Of a stretch of DNA of 64,000 bases, positions 22,481 through 34,117 are shown one piece after another; position 1 is the stretch's first letter; each line of letters opens with the position of its first letter. Position numbers and translations under genes: made by a program. Source of the stretch: Ipomoea triloba (Eukaryota; Streptophyta; Magnoliopsida; Solanales; Convolvulaceae); contig NC_044930.1 of assembly GCF_003576645.1 (NCBI RefSeq), positions 23,392,229 to 23,456,228 on the forward strand. The letters run 5' to 3'. Below the pieces are notes generated by a model, which was not told the DNA's origin, ran no database searches, and worked only from the letters and a program-made list of their open reading frames with translations.

Positions 22481-24422
22481 TTTGTTCATAACTGAGGGAC
22501 TAAACTCGAATACGGCCATAACTCAGGGACTGAGTCGGAAATTGGTTAAAGCTCAGGGACCAAAGATGCAATTTTCCCTTTATTATATTTTGAATTGAAG
22601 CAACGTGACAAAAAGTCCCATGTTCTATTGACGCTTGACAGGCTGTCAGACTGTATGTATATTTGAATTGCAAAGATGCATTGCCACCCTGATGTCTGAC
22701 CAGGCCACCAACTGCCCCCACCAAACTTGGTAATTCACCCAATGATGAACTTGAGTTATTTTATGTCTATATTTTTGTTTTTCCTTTTTTACTTTTTCTT
22801 AATGCTTTAATTGATGATTAATTTTAAAATTAAATTATATTTTGTTTACCTTTATTCTACCTTATCAAAATATGCAATGAGTTTATTCCGTATACGCTAT
22901 CGAATAGTGGGTGCAAGTTTCGCTTAACAAAAAAATATTTATAGAACATTGATCTAGTGGATAAGAAGTTTCACTTAAAAGTTTCTTCCAGTGACATTTA
23001 ATGCCATAAAACATTAGTCAACATTATATTTAATAAAAAATATCAAATAAATTTTCATATGCATCATTATATTTAATAAAAAAAATATCAAATAAATTTT
23101 CATATGCATAATGCAACTTATATGCAACCATTCAAATGGCCAACCTCATGCTTAAGGGATGAGACTCTAAACCACCACGCCAAGTCGCCAACAATGTTGG
23201 TTATATACATAATGCATTGCATTCGTATAATATAAACTTTTATTGTTTTCAAACTTAAAAGTTCTTTTTTTTTAAAAGGTGTTGTTTTCTACGTTTAAAA
23301 TAAATGCATGGTTTATTTATTTTTAAGAATGATAGTTTGAATTCATATGTATGTAATAACATTATTCGGAGAGCTTCTTTTGAATGGGGTTGAACAAGAC
23401 TTAGCTAGATTAGTCCAATCTCATGGGATAATACTAGTATGACACTATGATGGTATAGTTTGCAAATAAAAAAAAAAGTAATTTTTTATTGATTATTAAT
23501 TTATAAATTGATCGATTAAGTTAATTAAATAAAGAAAAATAACAATTTTTTTTATAAAGAAAAATAACAGCTTTAGTCCTTAAGTTATTGACTAAGTTTT
23601 GTTATTTTTTTCCTTGTTAAAAAAATGTGACACTTTTAATTCAGTGTAACTAAAATTTGTACAACACTATATTTTAACCAAAATTTGACTTTCTTATCAT
23701 TATACTTTACAAACTTAACATTGTCTTGCATGAGAGCATCTCCAAGCGAACGTCAAAATGTCATATTCCAATGTCATTCCACCATTTTGCCAATTTCTTG
23801 TGCTCCAAGCCAACGGTAAATGCTAAAATATTTGGTAGAGGTTAACAGTGATGCACCATATATAGCGTAACACTATTCACCTTCGTCAATTTCTTAGTTT
23901 GCCAAGTGTTGTCGATATATTTGACTAGCAAGTTTGTAGAGATCTCTAATGTCGATGATTATCAATATGTGCCACCAATAGCATTTGCTTATATTAATCC
24001 GCAATGTGTTCTCACAATTATTGTGTATAGCGATTTGTGCCCTTTTCTGAATCTTGAGCAATATCCATATATACTACAAAGTAGTTTATCTTCCTCATTT
24101 GACTATTTGAGTATTGAAGGTGAGAGGTTTGACATATTTCAAAGAGTGTTAAACTAAAAAGAGATGTAAAGAGATTTTGAGAATCAAAAGAGTGAAGATA
24201 TTAATTTTAAATTTCAGTTGTAGTATTTATAGAGATATAATGATACCGATTAACAATTAAGGTCCAACGAGTGTACACAATTATGTTAAAGCTTATTCAA
24301 AGATGTAATATCTTTTATTGAAATATGTGTGCAAAAGATATACATACCAATTAACGGTTAAGATCATTGCAATCTAATCTAACGATTGTAAACAATGTTA
24401 TTAAAACTTATTCAAAGATGTT
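22481..24422. other. Gene-free stretch
   Basis: AT-rich DNA. At 23735-23760 a GAGCATCTCCAAGCG phrase resembles common plant MITE ends. An open frame at 23906-24157 has no recognisable domain. Repeated CATACCAATTA.CG/TTATTCAAAGATG units flank the MITE that follows. Confidence 0.45.
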
Positions 24423-24671
24423 CCTGTTTGGTAAATGGATGTTGGCTGTTTGGGTTAGAAAGTATGATTTGTAGAAAGTTGTTTGATAAATTAGCTGTTA
24501 GTTGATAGCTGTTTGGTATAATTTTTTTTCTTAAAAAGCTAATTGAAAAGGCTGCTTTGAGTATCTTTTTGAATTTTAGCATTTTGGAGTTACAAAAAGC
24601 TTATTATTTACCAACTAATAGTGGTCAAATAAGCTAAATTTGACTGATAGACTGATTATTTACCAAACAGG
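24423..24671. mobile_element. MITE, 249 bp, TIR CCTGTTTGGTAAAT
   Basis: Perfect 14-bp ends CCTGTTTGGTAAAT and ATTTACCAAACAGG enclose AGCTGTTAGTTGATAGC and TTTTTGAATTTTAGCATTTT phrases. A second family member lies at 53437-54437. The flanks do not show a clean duplication. The style suggests hAT-like. Confidence 0.75.
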
Positions 24672-25152
24672 ATCGTTATACCTTTTATTGAAATAGGTGT
24701 GCAACAGATATGCATACCAATTAGCGATTGCGGTAATACTTAAAATGACATAACATTGTCTTCCATGATTACCCTTAACCCCGATTTAGTCCTTAAATAA
24801 AATTACATGAGCACAGAAAAGTTGTGGGGCTTAAAAAAGGAAACTTTCAATACTCCGTACTCAGTAGTCAAAACTCCGTGTGTAACACTGTACATTTCCA
24901 GTTTTTGACAGCAGATTTCCATTTATTTTTTTAAACATCCTGTGGCGCTTTCTCTTGTAAATCCCCACCATGCATCATCACCTCTGAATAGCCTACAACT
25001 GACTAGATCAGGAATTCAGGACCTCCCATAGCTTCAAAATATCTTCTTTTCCAATGGTCGAAATCTAGGATTCTTGATTCCTGCTGAAAGAAAGGAGCCT
25101 TCTCAGATCTCTTTCTTGAATTCCCCTTTTGTTTTTTCAGGTTTGGGAATCA
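24672..25152 (+). promoter_or_regulatory. Upstream region and probable 5' UTR of the desaturase gene
   Basis: A strong acceptor-like site TTTTGTTTTTTCAG ends at 25140, 12 bp before the start codon. This suggests a 5'-UTR intron, as is known for some plant sphingolipid desaturase genes. The donor and first exon were not pinned down and no clear TATA box was chosen. Confidence 0.4.
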
Positions 25153-26496
25153 ATGGCGGAATCCAAGAAGTACATTACTGCAGAGGAGCTGAAGGAGCAC
25201 AACAAAGCAGGGGATCTGTGGGTGTCTATTCAGGGGAAAGTGTATGATGTTTCAGAGTGGGTGAAAGTCCACCCAGGTGGGGAGTTGCCTCTGAGGAGCC
25301 TTGCAGGCCAAGATGTGACTGATGCTTTTGTGGCATTCCACCCAGGGAGTGTGTGGCACCATCTCGACACTTTCTTCAATGGGTTTTACCTCAGGGACTA
25401 CACAGTATCTGAGGTGTCCAAGGATTACAGGAGGTTAGTCTCTGAGTTCTCCAAGATGGGGTTGTTTGAGAAGAAAGGGCATGGGGTTTTCTGCTCCATG
25501 TGCTTGATGGTGGCCCTGTTTGCTGTGAGTGTTTATGGGGTTTTGTGCAGTGAAAATGTGTGGGTGCATTTGGTTAGTGGTGGGCTGATGGGGTGTCTGT
25601 GGATTCAGAGTGGGTGGTTAGGGCATGATTCTGGGCACTATCAGATTATGATGAGTAAAGAGTCTAACAGATTTGCCCAGATCCTTACTGGGAATTGTCT
25701 TACAGGGATAAGCATTGGGTGGTGGAAATGGAACCACAATGCCCATCACATTGCCTGCAATAGCCTTGATTTTGATCCTGATCTGCAGCACCTCCCTTTC
25801 TTTGTGGTATCTTCCAAGCTCTTTAACTCACTCACTTCACATTTCTATGAAAGAAAGCTGAACTTTGACCCTTTTGCTAGATTCTTGGTTAGCTTTCAGC
25901 ATTGGACATTTTATCCTGTGATGTGTTTTGCTAGGATTAATCTGTATGCACAGTCATTTGCACTGTTGCTTTCCAAGAGAAAAGTGCCCAATAGGGGGCA
26001 GGAGCTCTTGGGGCTTCTTGCATTTTGGGTGTGGTATTTATTGCTTGTTTCTTGCTTGCCCAATTGGTGGGAGAGAGCCATGTTTGTAATTGCTAGTTTT
26101 GTGGTCACTGGGATCCAGCATGTTCAGTTCTGTCTCAACCATTTCTCAACCAGTGTTTATGTTGGACCTCCTACTAGTACTGATTGGTTTGAGAAGCAGA
26201 CTGGTGGGAGTCTTGATATTTCTTGCCCTTCTTGGATGGATTGGTTCCATGGAGGGCTGCAATTTCAGGTGGAACACCATTTGTTTCCCAGGCTGCCAAG
26301 GTGTCATCTCAGGAAAATCTCTCCCTTTGTGAAGGAGCTTTGTAAAAAGCACGGTTTGCCCTATAACTGCGCCACGTTCTGGGAGGCGAACGAGATGACT
26401 ATCAGAACGCTTCGCGCTGCTGCGCTGCAAGCCCGGGATTTAACCAAGCCGGTGCCCAAGAATTTAGTGTGGGAAGCTGTTAACACCCATGGCTGA
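25153..26496 (+). CDS. SLD: Sphingolipid delta-8 desaturase (cytochrome b5 fusion)
   Basis: The 447-residue protein introduces the delta-8 double bond into the long-chain base of ER sphingolipids, using electrons passed by its own cytochrome b5 domain. Residues about 6-85 are the cytochrome b5 domain with heme motif HPGG (40-43) and second heme His in FHPG (about 63). The membrane desaturase follows with three His boxes: HDSGH (158-162), HNAHH (195-199) and QVEHH (372-376). Q in place of the first His of box 3 is the front-end desaturase signature. Hydrophobic segments lie around 112-155 and 285-325. The length equals plant SLD proteins of about 449 residues, and the coding frame is a single exon. 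I chose the ATG at 25153 rather than 25129 because MAESKKYITAEEL matches the family start and the upstream ATG precedes the acceptor site. A delta-6 fatty acid desaturase is the nearest alternative; in plants without GLA or SDA the SLD role is more likely. Confidence 0.94.
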   Translation: MAESKKYITAEELKEHNKAGDLWVSIQGKVYDVSEWVKVHPGGELPLRSLAGQDVTDAFVAFHPGSVWHHLDTFFNGFYLRDYTVSEVSKDYRRLVSEFSKMGLFEKKGHGVFCSMCLMVALFAVSVYGVLCSENVWVHLVSGGLMGCLWIQSGWLGHDSGHYQIMMSKESNRFAQILTGNCLTGISIGWWKWNHNAHHIACNSLDFDPDLQHLPFFVVSSKLFNSLTSHFYERKLNFDPFARFLVSFQHWTFYPVMCFARINLYAQSFALLLSKRKVPNRGQELLGLLAFWVWYLLLVSCLPNWWERAMFVIASFVVTGIQHVQFCLNHFSTSVYVGPPTSTDWFEKQTGGSLDISCPSWMDWFHGGLQFQVEHHLFPRLPRCHLRKISPFVKELCKKHGLPYNCATFWEANEMTIRTLRAAALQARDLTKPVPKNLVWEAVNTHG

Positions 26497-27613
26497 TGAG
26501 ATTGTGATTGTGATTTTGGGGTGTTTATTAATTTCTGTTAAAGCATTGTGATTGTGATTTGTAGTAAATGAAAGTTTTCTGTCATTCTTTTGAGGCTTCA
26601 ATTACTTGTGATTGAGTCTTGTAGGATGAGAGCAACAGACATTATTGTTATTGCCTAGTGAATGAATGAATGAATTAAGCTTCTTATAAATTTGTTTTTT
26701 TTTTCCTGCCCACAATAAGAATTAGAGTCTATTTGCAGTGTACTTGACAGTGTTGAAAGGAATATAGGCTGCTTTGATTCCATGATTGTGCAGTGACTTT
26801 CCTACAACAGTTTGGTGCTTTCCTTTTCTTGTTGATTTAGCATCATCATCTTGGAATGGCTTGTAAAGTTTGCTTCTTATTTTTTTGAGAACGTAAAGTT
26901 TGCTTCTTATAAAACAAGTTTTTAGACTATGACTTGTCAATTAGTTTGTGGCTTCTTTACAAACTACAGGGCTTGGAGGTCATTGATTTGGCCAATCTCC
27001 ATAAATACTCAGATTATTAAGTCCTTTTGGCCTGCATTTGTGTGTTTTTTAACAAAGTGAAATTCAAAACCCCTTTTTGAATTAGTTATTCAGTTTAGCT
27101 GGGTATCTTTGATCCTAATCAATTACCGTATTGATGAAAATATCAATCTTTTTTTAGAGGAATTTTGTATTCTATTATGGAATTTAATGTTTTTATATAT
27201 TATTTATTATTATATATTCCAATGCTTACTATACTACCAAACAAAGAAATGCATTCTATTTAAATCGATTACAATTATTAAGTATTTGATTTTCATTATC
27301 ATTTCGATTCTAATGTTTGAACGAAAAATATTTTTTTTAGTACAATTGACTCTATTAGAGTTTATATCACATCCACTGAGACTCGATCTCATGACACACT
27401 CTTAATATATAAATATATAACTAAACTTGAATTCCAAGATTACATACAAAATTCTTTTGAGGAAAAGATTCTAGAAGTAATTGTATAATAGGCCTCAAGC
27501 CCATTATGGAGGGTCATTTCTGTGGGCCTTTTGAACTAGTCGATCAAGATTTGGGCTTCATTTCTTCCTGCCTTGACGAAGTTAAGCTAATTCAATAATA
27601 ATATCTTCTCCCA
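26497..27613. other. 3' flank of the desaturase and gene-free DNA
   Basis: The first 200 bp are probably 3' UTR. The phrase GTAAAGTTTGCTTCTTAT is repeated near 26865 and 26893. No other gene is recognised. Confidence 0.5.
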
Positions 27614-28098
27614 ATTCAATAAGGAATAAGGGTCAAATAGGCCACTGAACTACACACGAAATTACAATTAGGCCATTGAACTAAAAAACAATGCAATTGG
27701 GTTCCTGAACTACACAAATCCATGCAAATTAACCCAAAGTGACTTGTTTGACTTGATCTTCCGGTTACCAACTTTAAAAATAATATTTTAAAATAATTTT
27801 AAATTAATTAATTAATTAAAATTAAAATTTAAAAAAAAAAGGAACAAGTCAATTGGGTCTTTTTTTAATTTTTAATTTTAAATTTAAATTTAATTAATTA
27901 ATTAATTAATTTAAAATTATTTTAAAATATTATTTTTAAAGTTGGTAACCGGAAGAGCAAGTCAACAAGTCACTTTGGGTTAATTTGCATGAATTTGTGT
28001 AGTTCAGAGACCCAATTGCATTGTTTTTGAGTTTGATGGCCTAATTGCAGTTTCGTGTGTAGTTCGGTGGCCTATTTGACCCTTATTCCATTTAATAA
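27614..28098. mobile_element. Near-palindromic MITE, 467 bp, Mutator-like 9-bp duplication
   Basis: The element 27623-28089 starts GGAATAAGGGTCAAATAGGC and ends with its inverted copy; the arms run almost to the centre. The flanks ATTCAATAA (27614-27622) and ATTTAATAA (28090-28098) form a 9-bp duplication with one mismatch. A transcript would fold into one long hairpin, a potential small-RNA source. Confidence 0.87.
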
Positions 28099-30230
28099 TA
28101 ATATCTATAATACCCATGTGATGTAGATAAGAATCATAAGATGTCTGCAAGTTTCTTCCAATTTAGTGATAACAACAACAACAACAACAACAACAATAAT
28201 AATAATACCTACATTAGAGTTGGAGTTTTGAAATGCTATAGGGAAAATTTCAAGAAAGGTATAATTTATTACATATCAATTTATAATGGAAAAATTACTT
28301 TTTTGGTTATTCAGTTATACTCGTGGTACAAACATAGTTTTTGAATTATATGCGTGATCATCTTTAATTCCTAAGCTATGCACGAAGTGGCAATTTTATA
28401 TTTTGGGGACTATTTCCAACATTAATTTGTTACTTAATAAAGTGGTTGATTTTCTTTCAAAAAATAAAGTGGTTGATTTGTTCCTTCAAAGACCAAAATC
28501 TCCACTGCATGCACAATTTAAGGGTTAAAGATAATCATACATATAACTCAAGGACTAAGCCTGCATCACAAGTATAACTAGAGGACCAAAATGCAATTTT
28601 TCCATTTATAATTTCTTTTTTGACCAAGTAATTAATTGCTAATAGTTATGGTGCAAAATAATTATTATGGTCAATTATATTGTAAAGAAGATAAGTAATT
28701 CAGATACATGAGCTAATAATTGTGGCATGAAATCAAATAATAATTATTGTAATATTTATGTCGAATAATTACTGTTAATAATTACGGTATTTAGTGATTA
28801 ACGAAATGTAAAAAAAATTAATTCGCATTAATCATGCAGTCAATTAATTTGATACTTAAATTTATTTGGTAAATGAAAAATATATTAATGTAAAATTTTT
28901 AAAGCATAATGCACACCTCTCTTAATGCAAACAAGTAGACATAGGATGTTTGGCAATTATCTATTTATCTTATGGTATATAGCTGATTCGTTTGTTTGGA
29001 GATTCTAACTTGAATTTACACCTTATAAATACTTAGAAATATTGGCCTTCTTTAGTAAATGGTTGTTAGCTAATTGAGTTAGATGATATAATTATTTGAT
29101 AAATTATCTTATAATTGCATATATGGTTTATAAATACTTTAGAAATATTTTTTTTTTTTTGTGAAAGTAAAATTAGATTATTAGAGAGCCAAATCAAGAA
29201 CAATTGCATCCCGAATGAGAAAGAAAGGGAAAAAAAATAATGTGGAGACAAACCACTATTGGAAGTCAGATACATGAGGAAAAACCTCACACATGTAACA
29301 ACTTGTACTGTAAATCACTCTGTGGGTCATGCTTAACCAAAAGTGTTTTGGACATTATCAAACTCGTGATTTTTTGGTGAGAGAATCATGCTCTATCTAT
29401 TCGGTTAACCCTTTTGAGGCAAGATTTGAAGTATTATTGATTTCGTATATGGTTTATATTGAAGCTCAAATTGGTGCTTGATCTTATGTGAGATTGTAAT
29501 ACTTGCATTGTTAACAAAAATATGTTAAAAATTAATATTTTAGTAAAATTTTATTAAAAAAATATTATATTTTTGTTAAAAATTATTAATTTATGATAAT
29601 CTTAGAAAAGATATAATGTCAATCTTCACTTCTTCAATGTATACAACATTTATGAGTACCAATATAATGCACATATTAATTTATGTGACATTATAGTGGT
29701 GGTTGCAAATAAAGGCATTGCGGAAGTTTATTCTTGCAAGCAAAGAATTATGGAAAAAATAAAAATAAAAAATCGAGGTGGGTTTCTCAATTAAAGGAGT
29801 TCGACGGTGGCCCTATGCCCCTAACACAATTAATGCATTATTATAAAACTAATTTTAAAACAATCAAAACTTTAATTACTGTAATTATGAGATTAAACCA
29901 TTGCAACTTGCAAATGACTAAAACGTCAACGTCAACTCTCTTCCCACTTTATACAAACATTAGTAATTATTATTTTTAGATCAATATTAGTAATTATTAA
30001 TCACTCATAATTACTCCATAATACTACACAACAAAAATGTCCCAAAAGAGGTGACCAAGTAGGTGTAGCACAGCATGATTCTTGTACATAAAAGTTAAAA
30101 GTTTAATTGTTGTTAATACCCTCTTGGTTGAGTTCGTCACATGAACTCTTACAAGTATAATTTACTTCCCTTGTGTGATTTGCAGACCCAGGTATTTGAG
30201 TAGTGGTTGCGTGACTATACCTAATTATAC

Positions 30231-30234
<4 letters not shown>
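28099..30234. other. Gene-free AT-rich stretch
   Basis: An (AAC)n(AAT)n microsatellite lies at about 28170-28207. The segment 29590-29990 is one copy of a direct repeat with 31205-31530. No gene is recognised. Confidence 0.5.

Positions 30235-30291
<57 letters not shown>
30235..30291. repeat. (TA)n microsatellite
   Basis: About 28 uninterrupted TA units. Confidence 0.95.
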
Positions 30292-30295
<4 letters not shown>

Positions 30296-30339
30296 TATTA
30301 TTCATTGAATATTGAATAATGAACCTTCAAAATATTTAT

Positions 30340-30606
30340 TTTTTATACATTGAATATTTTTTTTTTAATGTTTGCTATTTGTGTACTGATGATTTATTAT
30401 TTGATATACGGACAAATAATGAACCTTGAAAATATTAAAAATAAACATTTATTCATGATCCACATTCTTTTTTATACATTGAATATTTATTTTTTTAATG
30501 TTCGTTATTTGTGTACTAATGATTTATTATTTGATATACGGTCAACTAATGATTTATTATTTGATATAACCTTGAAAATATTAAAAATAAACATTTATTC
30601 ATGATC
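30340..30606. repeat. Tandem duplication, period about 132 bp
   Basis: Two units contain TTGAATATT, then TTTGTGTACT.ATGATTTATT, and end AAACATTTATTCATGATCCA. The second has an extra internal ATGATTTATTATTTGATATA. Confidence 0.8.
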
Positions 30607-30761
30607 CACTGTATAATTTTCCAGAAAAGTATGTGCAGAAATATACTGTTTGATGTTGAGTCTCGAAGTTAGATTGAATCAATTTACATTTTCATAGACT
30701 TTGTGCAAGTTATGAGATCTAGAATATAATTTAGCGAAGTTGGTAAACTTGGATTATAAAA

Positions 30762-30870
30762 AGTAAAAGAAAAGTGAATATAATATATTCAAGTAAAATT
30801 GTCAAGTTAAAGGAAATTGAACAAAATCTAAAGTTATAAAATCCATTTCCACACCTTATCGTGGTATAAT
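30762..30870 (-). pseudogene. Relic of the NHL gene tail (last codons and 3' flank)
   Basis: The order AGTGAATATAATA, AAGTAAAATTGTCAA, AAAGGAAATTGAACAAAA, TCCATTTCCA matches 32215-32300, the 3' flank and last codons of the NHL gene. Read minus, it ends in codons for K-V-W-K-W-hydrophobic-stop, against K-I-W-K-W in the intact gene. The rest of the gene is absent upstream. Confidence 0.65.
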
Positions 30871-30929
30871 CAAGTTCTCATATTTTATTACATAATAGCA
30901 AAGTATTCCGTTATCCATCGTTTTAATGT

Positions 30930-31530
30930 CACAATATTTCATTACAATGCATAATAACGACAAATAAAATATACACTTATTTAGACCAACTGATTAATTG
31001 ATTTGATGATAATGTTCACATCATTTCAGAGAATTTATAATATCAAACTTCACATTTTCAATATATACAATAACATATTTATGAGTTTCGACATATTTGG
31101 GTCATATATTTTATTAGAGTACATAATAACGACAAGCAAAATATACACTCATTAGGGCCGATTCATTGAATGATTTGATGAAAATGTTGGCCTTATTTCA
31201 AAGAATTTATAACATCAGTCTTCACATCTTTAATGTATACAACAATATATTTATGAATCTCACGACACATAAAGGCATTGCAACATGACATTTATTTTTT
31301 GCAAGCAAAGGATTCAAAAAAAAAAAAAAGAAAAAGGGTACGAGGTGGGTTTCACATTAAAGGAGTGTGACATAGACACTAAACACAATTAGTCCTTTAT
31401 TATTAAAAAAAATCAAAACTTTAATTACTGTCATTAAACCGTTGCCACTTGCAAGTTGCACGTGACTAACGTCAACGTCAACTCTCTTCCCACTCTATCC
31501 AAATATTATCAATTATTAACCATTCATGAT
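30930..31530. repeat. Diverged direct repeats linked to 29590-29990
   Basis: 31205-31530 matches 29590-29990 (TCAAAACTTTAATTACTGT and AACGTCAACGTCAACTCTC shared). Within the block, about 180 bp (30930-31110) recurs at 31110-31290 (ATAATAACGACAA, ATTTGATGA.AATGTT). Together with the NHL relic this points to old segmental duplication downstream of the NHL gene. Confidence 0.7.
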
Positions 31531-31776
31531 CACTCCATAATACTAACAACAAAAATAATAACCTAGAAAATTTGTAATCACAGGTTCGAATTCTAATATT
31601 CTTAATTTGAACCAATCAGTTATGAATTTAAGTTGATTTACCTATTATGATCATAAGACGAAATTTATCCAATGCATACCCTCAAATTATGACTGCAGAT
31701 TTTTTTGTCATTCAAAAAATAATAAGAATGAACCTTAATTTTTTTTTTTGAAAGGAAAAAAAAAGAAAAGTACAGT

Positions 31777-31817
31777 TTAAGGTTCATGCCTTAAGGTTTA
31801 AGGCATGAACCTTAAAT
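31777..31817. repeat. Perfect 19-bp inverted repeat with 3-nt loop
   Basis: The arm TTTAAGGTTCATGCCTTAA (31777-31795) is followed by GGT and then its exact reverse complement (31799-31817). A transcript or single strand would form a very stable hairpin. Function unknown. Confidence 0.9.
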
Positions 31818-32283
31818 TTTTGGTGCACGTAATTATACGGATTGACTCAAATCAACAACTCTCATAGAAAATTTATCAACTCGTTTTCATAGAAAGTCGA
31901 ATTGTTTGAAGTTGTCCCATTAAAGAATGATTTATCTAATTATATCATATATTACTCCGTACTATTAAATGAAAATATTTTCCCCAATTAATTCAAATTG
32001 GAAAATTTATAAATAAATTTAAAAAAAAAAAAAAAAGAGTTACACCACAAATTGATAAAGAAAAAAATTATTTCAATCCCTCAAGTTTCATATAATTATA
32101 CTAAATCCCCAACCGAGCTTTGTGAATGAAATTTCTAGCTCTCCCCCTCCTGTTCTTCAACACTTACAAATCAACCCCAAGAAAAGAAAAGGATAAAAAA
32201 AATTATACTATCAAGAAAAGTGAATTTAATAAATGAAAGTAAAACTGTGAAATCAAAGGAAATCGAACAAAAATTATCTAAAA

Positions 32284-33108
32284 TTAGAAAGTCCATTTCC
32301 AGATCTTGATTCTGAGATCAACCTTACAGCTGGCATCGGAGGTGGTAGCCGTCGCCGGCGTCTTCCCCTTGGGAGTTTGGCTATGGATTCCCTCACAGGT
32401 GACTCTGATCCCGAACTTCTTGCTCTTCAATTTCTCAAGCTTCAGCACAACCATGGTGTCCATCACGATCCTGATAGGCAATCCGCGTCTTCGCTTCAGA
32501 TCTGAATTGAGTGCCGAGACGGAATCGGCGTCGAGGACTTGGGAGGAGAGCGAGAGGGTGGAGTGGATTATTGTGATGTTATTCGGGTCGCTGAGGAAAC
32601 CCGGGAAGGAGCCGTTGGCTAGGGTTACTTGGGAGGCGAAAGCGGTGAGGGAGATGGGCGCGTAGGTGTAGATCAATTTCTTGTTAGGGTTTTTGGCGGA
32701 GAGCGTTAGGTTTAGCTTGGCGGTGAGGCGAGTGGTGTCGTCGGCGGCGGTGGTGGTGAGGTTGAATTGGGAGATCTTGAGGGAGGAGACGGAGAATGCG
32801 GGGCGTTGGGGGCGGTAGAGAACGTAGAAGATCGCGCCGGCGATGGCGGCGAGTAGGAGGAGGATACAGATGATCATAACGGCCCAGAAACAACCTAAGC
32901 AGAAGCAGCGGCGGCAATTGCACCGCCGCCGGTCGTGTCGGTGGTAGGCCGTCGGAGTCGGCCGGTAGGGGATGCGGTTAGGGTTGTAGAGCTGCGGTTT
33001 CGGCGGATTCGTCGCCGCCGCCGCCGCCGTGCCGTTAGTCGCAGTCGCCGCCGCCGGATTCGCCGCAGTGCCGTTCTGTTTCGCAGATGGATACACTCTA
33101 TCCGCCAT
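32284..33108 (-). CDS. NDR1/HIN1-like (NHL, LEA-2) membrane protein
   Basis: The 274-residue protein is of the LEA-2/NHL family, most like Arabidopsis NHL6/NHL13 by layout. A proline/alanine-rich cytosolic N-terminus (1-60) is followed by a basic Cys-rich patch, RRRCNCRRCFCLGCF (about 60-74), and one membrane segment (about 75-97). The extracellular LEA-2 domain carries NLTLSAKNPN and ends VTCEG and KIWKWTF, close to the family's CKVDLxxKVWKW ending. Several N-x-S/T sites fit a lumenal or apoplastic domain. Family members act at the plasma membrane and cell wall in pathogen and stress responses; the exact role here is inferred. I chose the inner ATG at 33108 because MADRV matches family starts and the upstream ATG (33135) adds nine unrelated residues. 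It is intronless, as is usual for NHL genes. High-GC third positions contrast with its AT-rich surroundings. Confidence 0.9.
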   Translation of the reverse strand: MADRVYPSAKQNGTAANPAAATATNGTAAAAATNPPKPQLYNPNRIPYRPTPTAYHRHDRRRCNCRRCFCLGCFWAVMIICILLLLAAIAGAIFYVLYRPQRPAFSVSSLKISQFNLTTTAADDTTRLTAKLNLTLSAKNPNKKLIYTYAPISLTAFASQVTLANGSFPGFLSDPNNITIIHSTLSLSSQVLDADSVSALNSDLKRRRGLPIRIVMDTMVVLKLEKLKSKKFGIRVTCEGIHSQTPKGKTPATATTSDASCKVDLRIKIWKWTF

Positions 33109-34004
33109 TTTTGTTTCAACAATTCGCAGAAGCAATTGACCGTAGTCAACGAAGCGTCAACGCCGAATGTTTCGCCGGAAAAGGTGGAGACGCCGCCCAC
33201 GGCGGTGAGTAAAACTTTACTTAAGTTGTTGGGTTGGGCTTGTAAAGTGGGAGGAGAAGATTGAGTGATCTCTGATTATGAGGCGCACAGCTTTCATGTA
33301 AATCTAGGTTTGGGGATGACACGTGGGAGCAATAAAAGAACAGCACTAGTGGGACCCTTTTATTATTCACTGTTTGGCTACAAGAGATCAGATGGCTAAT
33401 GGCTTGGATTCCTTGGAATGGCCGGAATGGGTCACCCAAATCACCTCTTCTGTCTCTTTAATATATTTCTATATAGAAATTTTTGCACTTTTAGTCACAC
33501 GACTATGGTGTTATTTATAGGATTAGTCCATCACTTTTAAACTTTGCAATTTTAGTTCACGATTATTATTTTTATTGCAAAAATAGTCCATTTTCAGTCA
33601 ACTAGTTACCAAAAAAAAAAATCAGCGAATTTTCCGCCACTTTTTCGCTGAAAAGCAATTGCATATTTTCCGTCAAATTTTCACCGAAAAAAAAAATTCA
33701 GCGAATTTTCCGGCACTTTTTCACCGGAAAAAAATTACATATTTTCCGTCAATTTTTCACCGAAAAAAATTCCCTTTTCAAGTAGGATTAATAGGATTAA
33801 AATGAACAATGCTAAAAACTAATTAAAGTAAAAATTAATTCATTTCTAAAAACATATGTAGCCAATTTAATTTTTTTGATTTTGATAAACTAATTAAAGT
33901 TAAAACTAATTTATTTCTAAAAACATATGTAGTCAATTTAAAACTAATTTTGGTAAACTAATTAAAGTTAAAACTAATTCATTTCTAAAAACTATTACAA
34001 TGTA
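33109..34004. repeat. NHL upstream region and AT-rich tandem repeats
   Basis: 33109-33480 is the 5' flank of the NHL gene, with no clear TATA box. A unit of about 78 bp (CAGCGAATTTTCC, then TTTTTCACCG) occurs twice at 33620-33775. A 65- to 75-bp unit (ACTAATTAAAGTTAAAACTA, ATTTCTAAAAACATATGTAG) occurs three times at 33816-34000. Confidence 0.7.
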
Positions 34005-34117
34005 GACTAAAGCACAAAGAGTAAACAGTTGCTTTCATTGAGGCTTGAACCCACTCCCATCATCCATGTGGGAGTGTTAACCGGGACACCGGGTGCCATT
34101 AGACCACAAGATCTTTT
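34005..34117 (-). mobile_element. tRNA-derived SINE
   Basis: On the minus strand it starts with box A-like TTGTGGTCTAATGGCACCCG and has box B GGGTTCAAGCC (34042-34052) about 45-55 nt downstream, the spacing of a tRNA-type Pol III promoter. It continues CTCAATG and ends near CTCTTTGTGCTTTAG. It is inserted in the third copy of the 65- to 75-bp repeat. The same family occurs at 985-1095. Confidence 0.7.

Noticed and set aside
32306..33264. Open frames opposite and overlapping the NHL gene
   Set aside because: Shadows of a GC-rich coding region; only the minus-strand 32284-33108 frame matches a family and ends with its conserved KIWKW tail.
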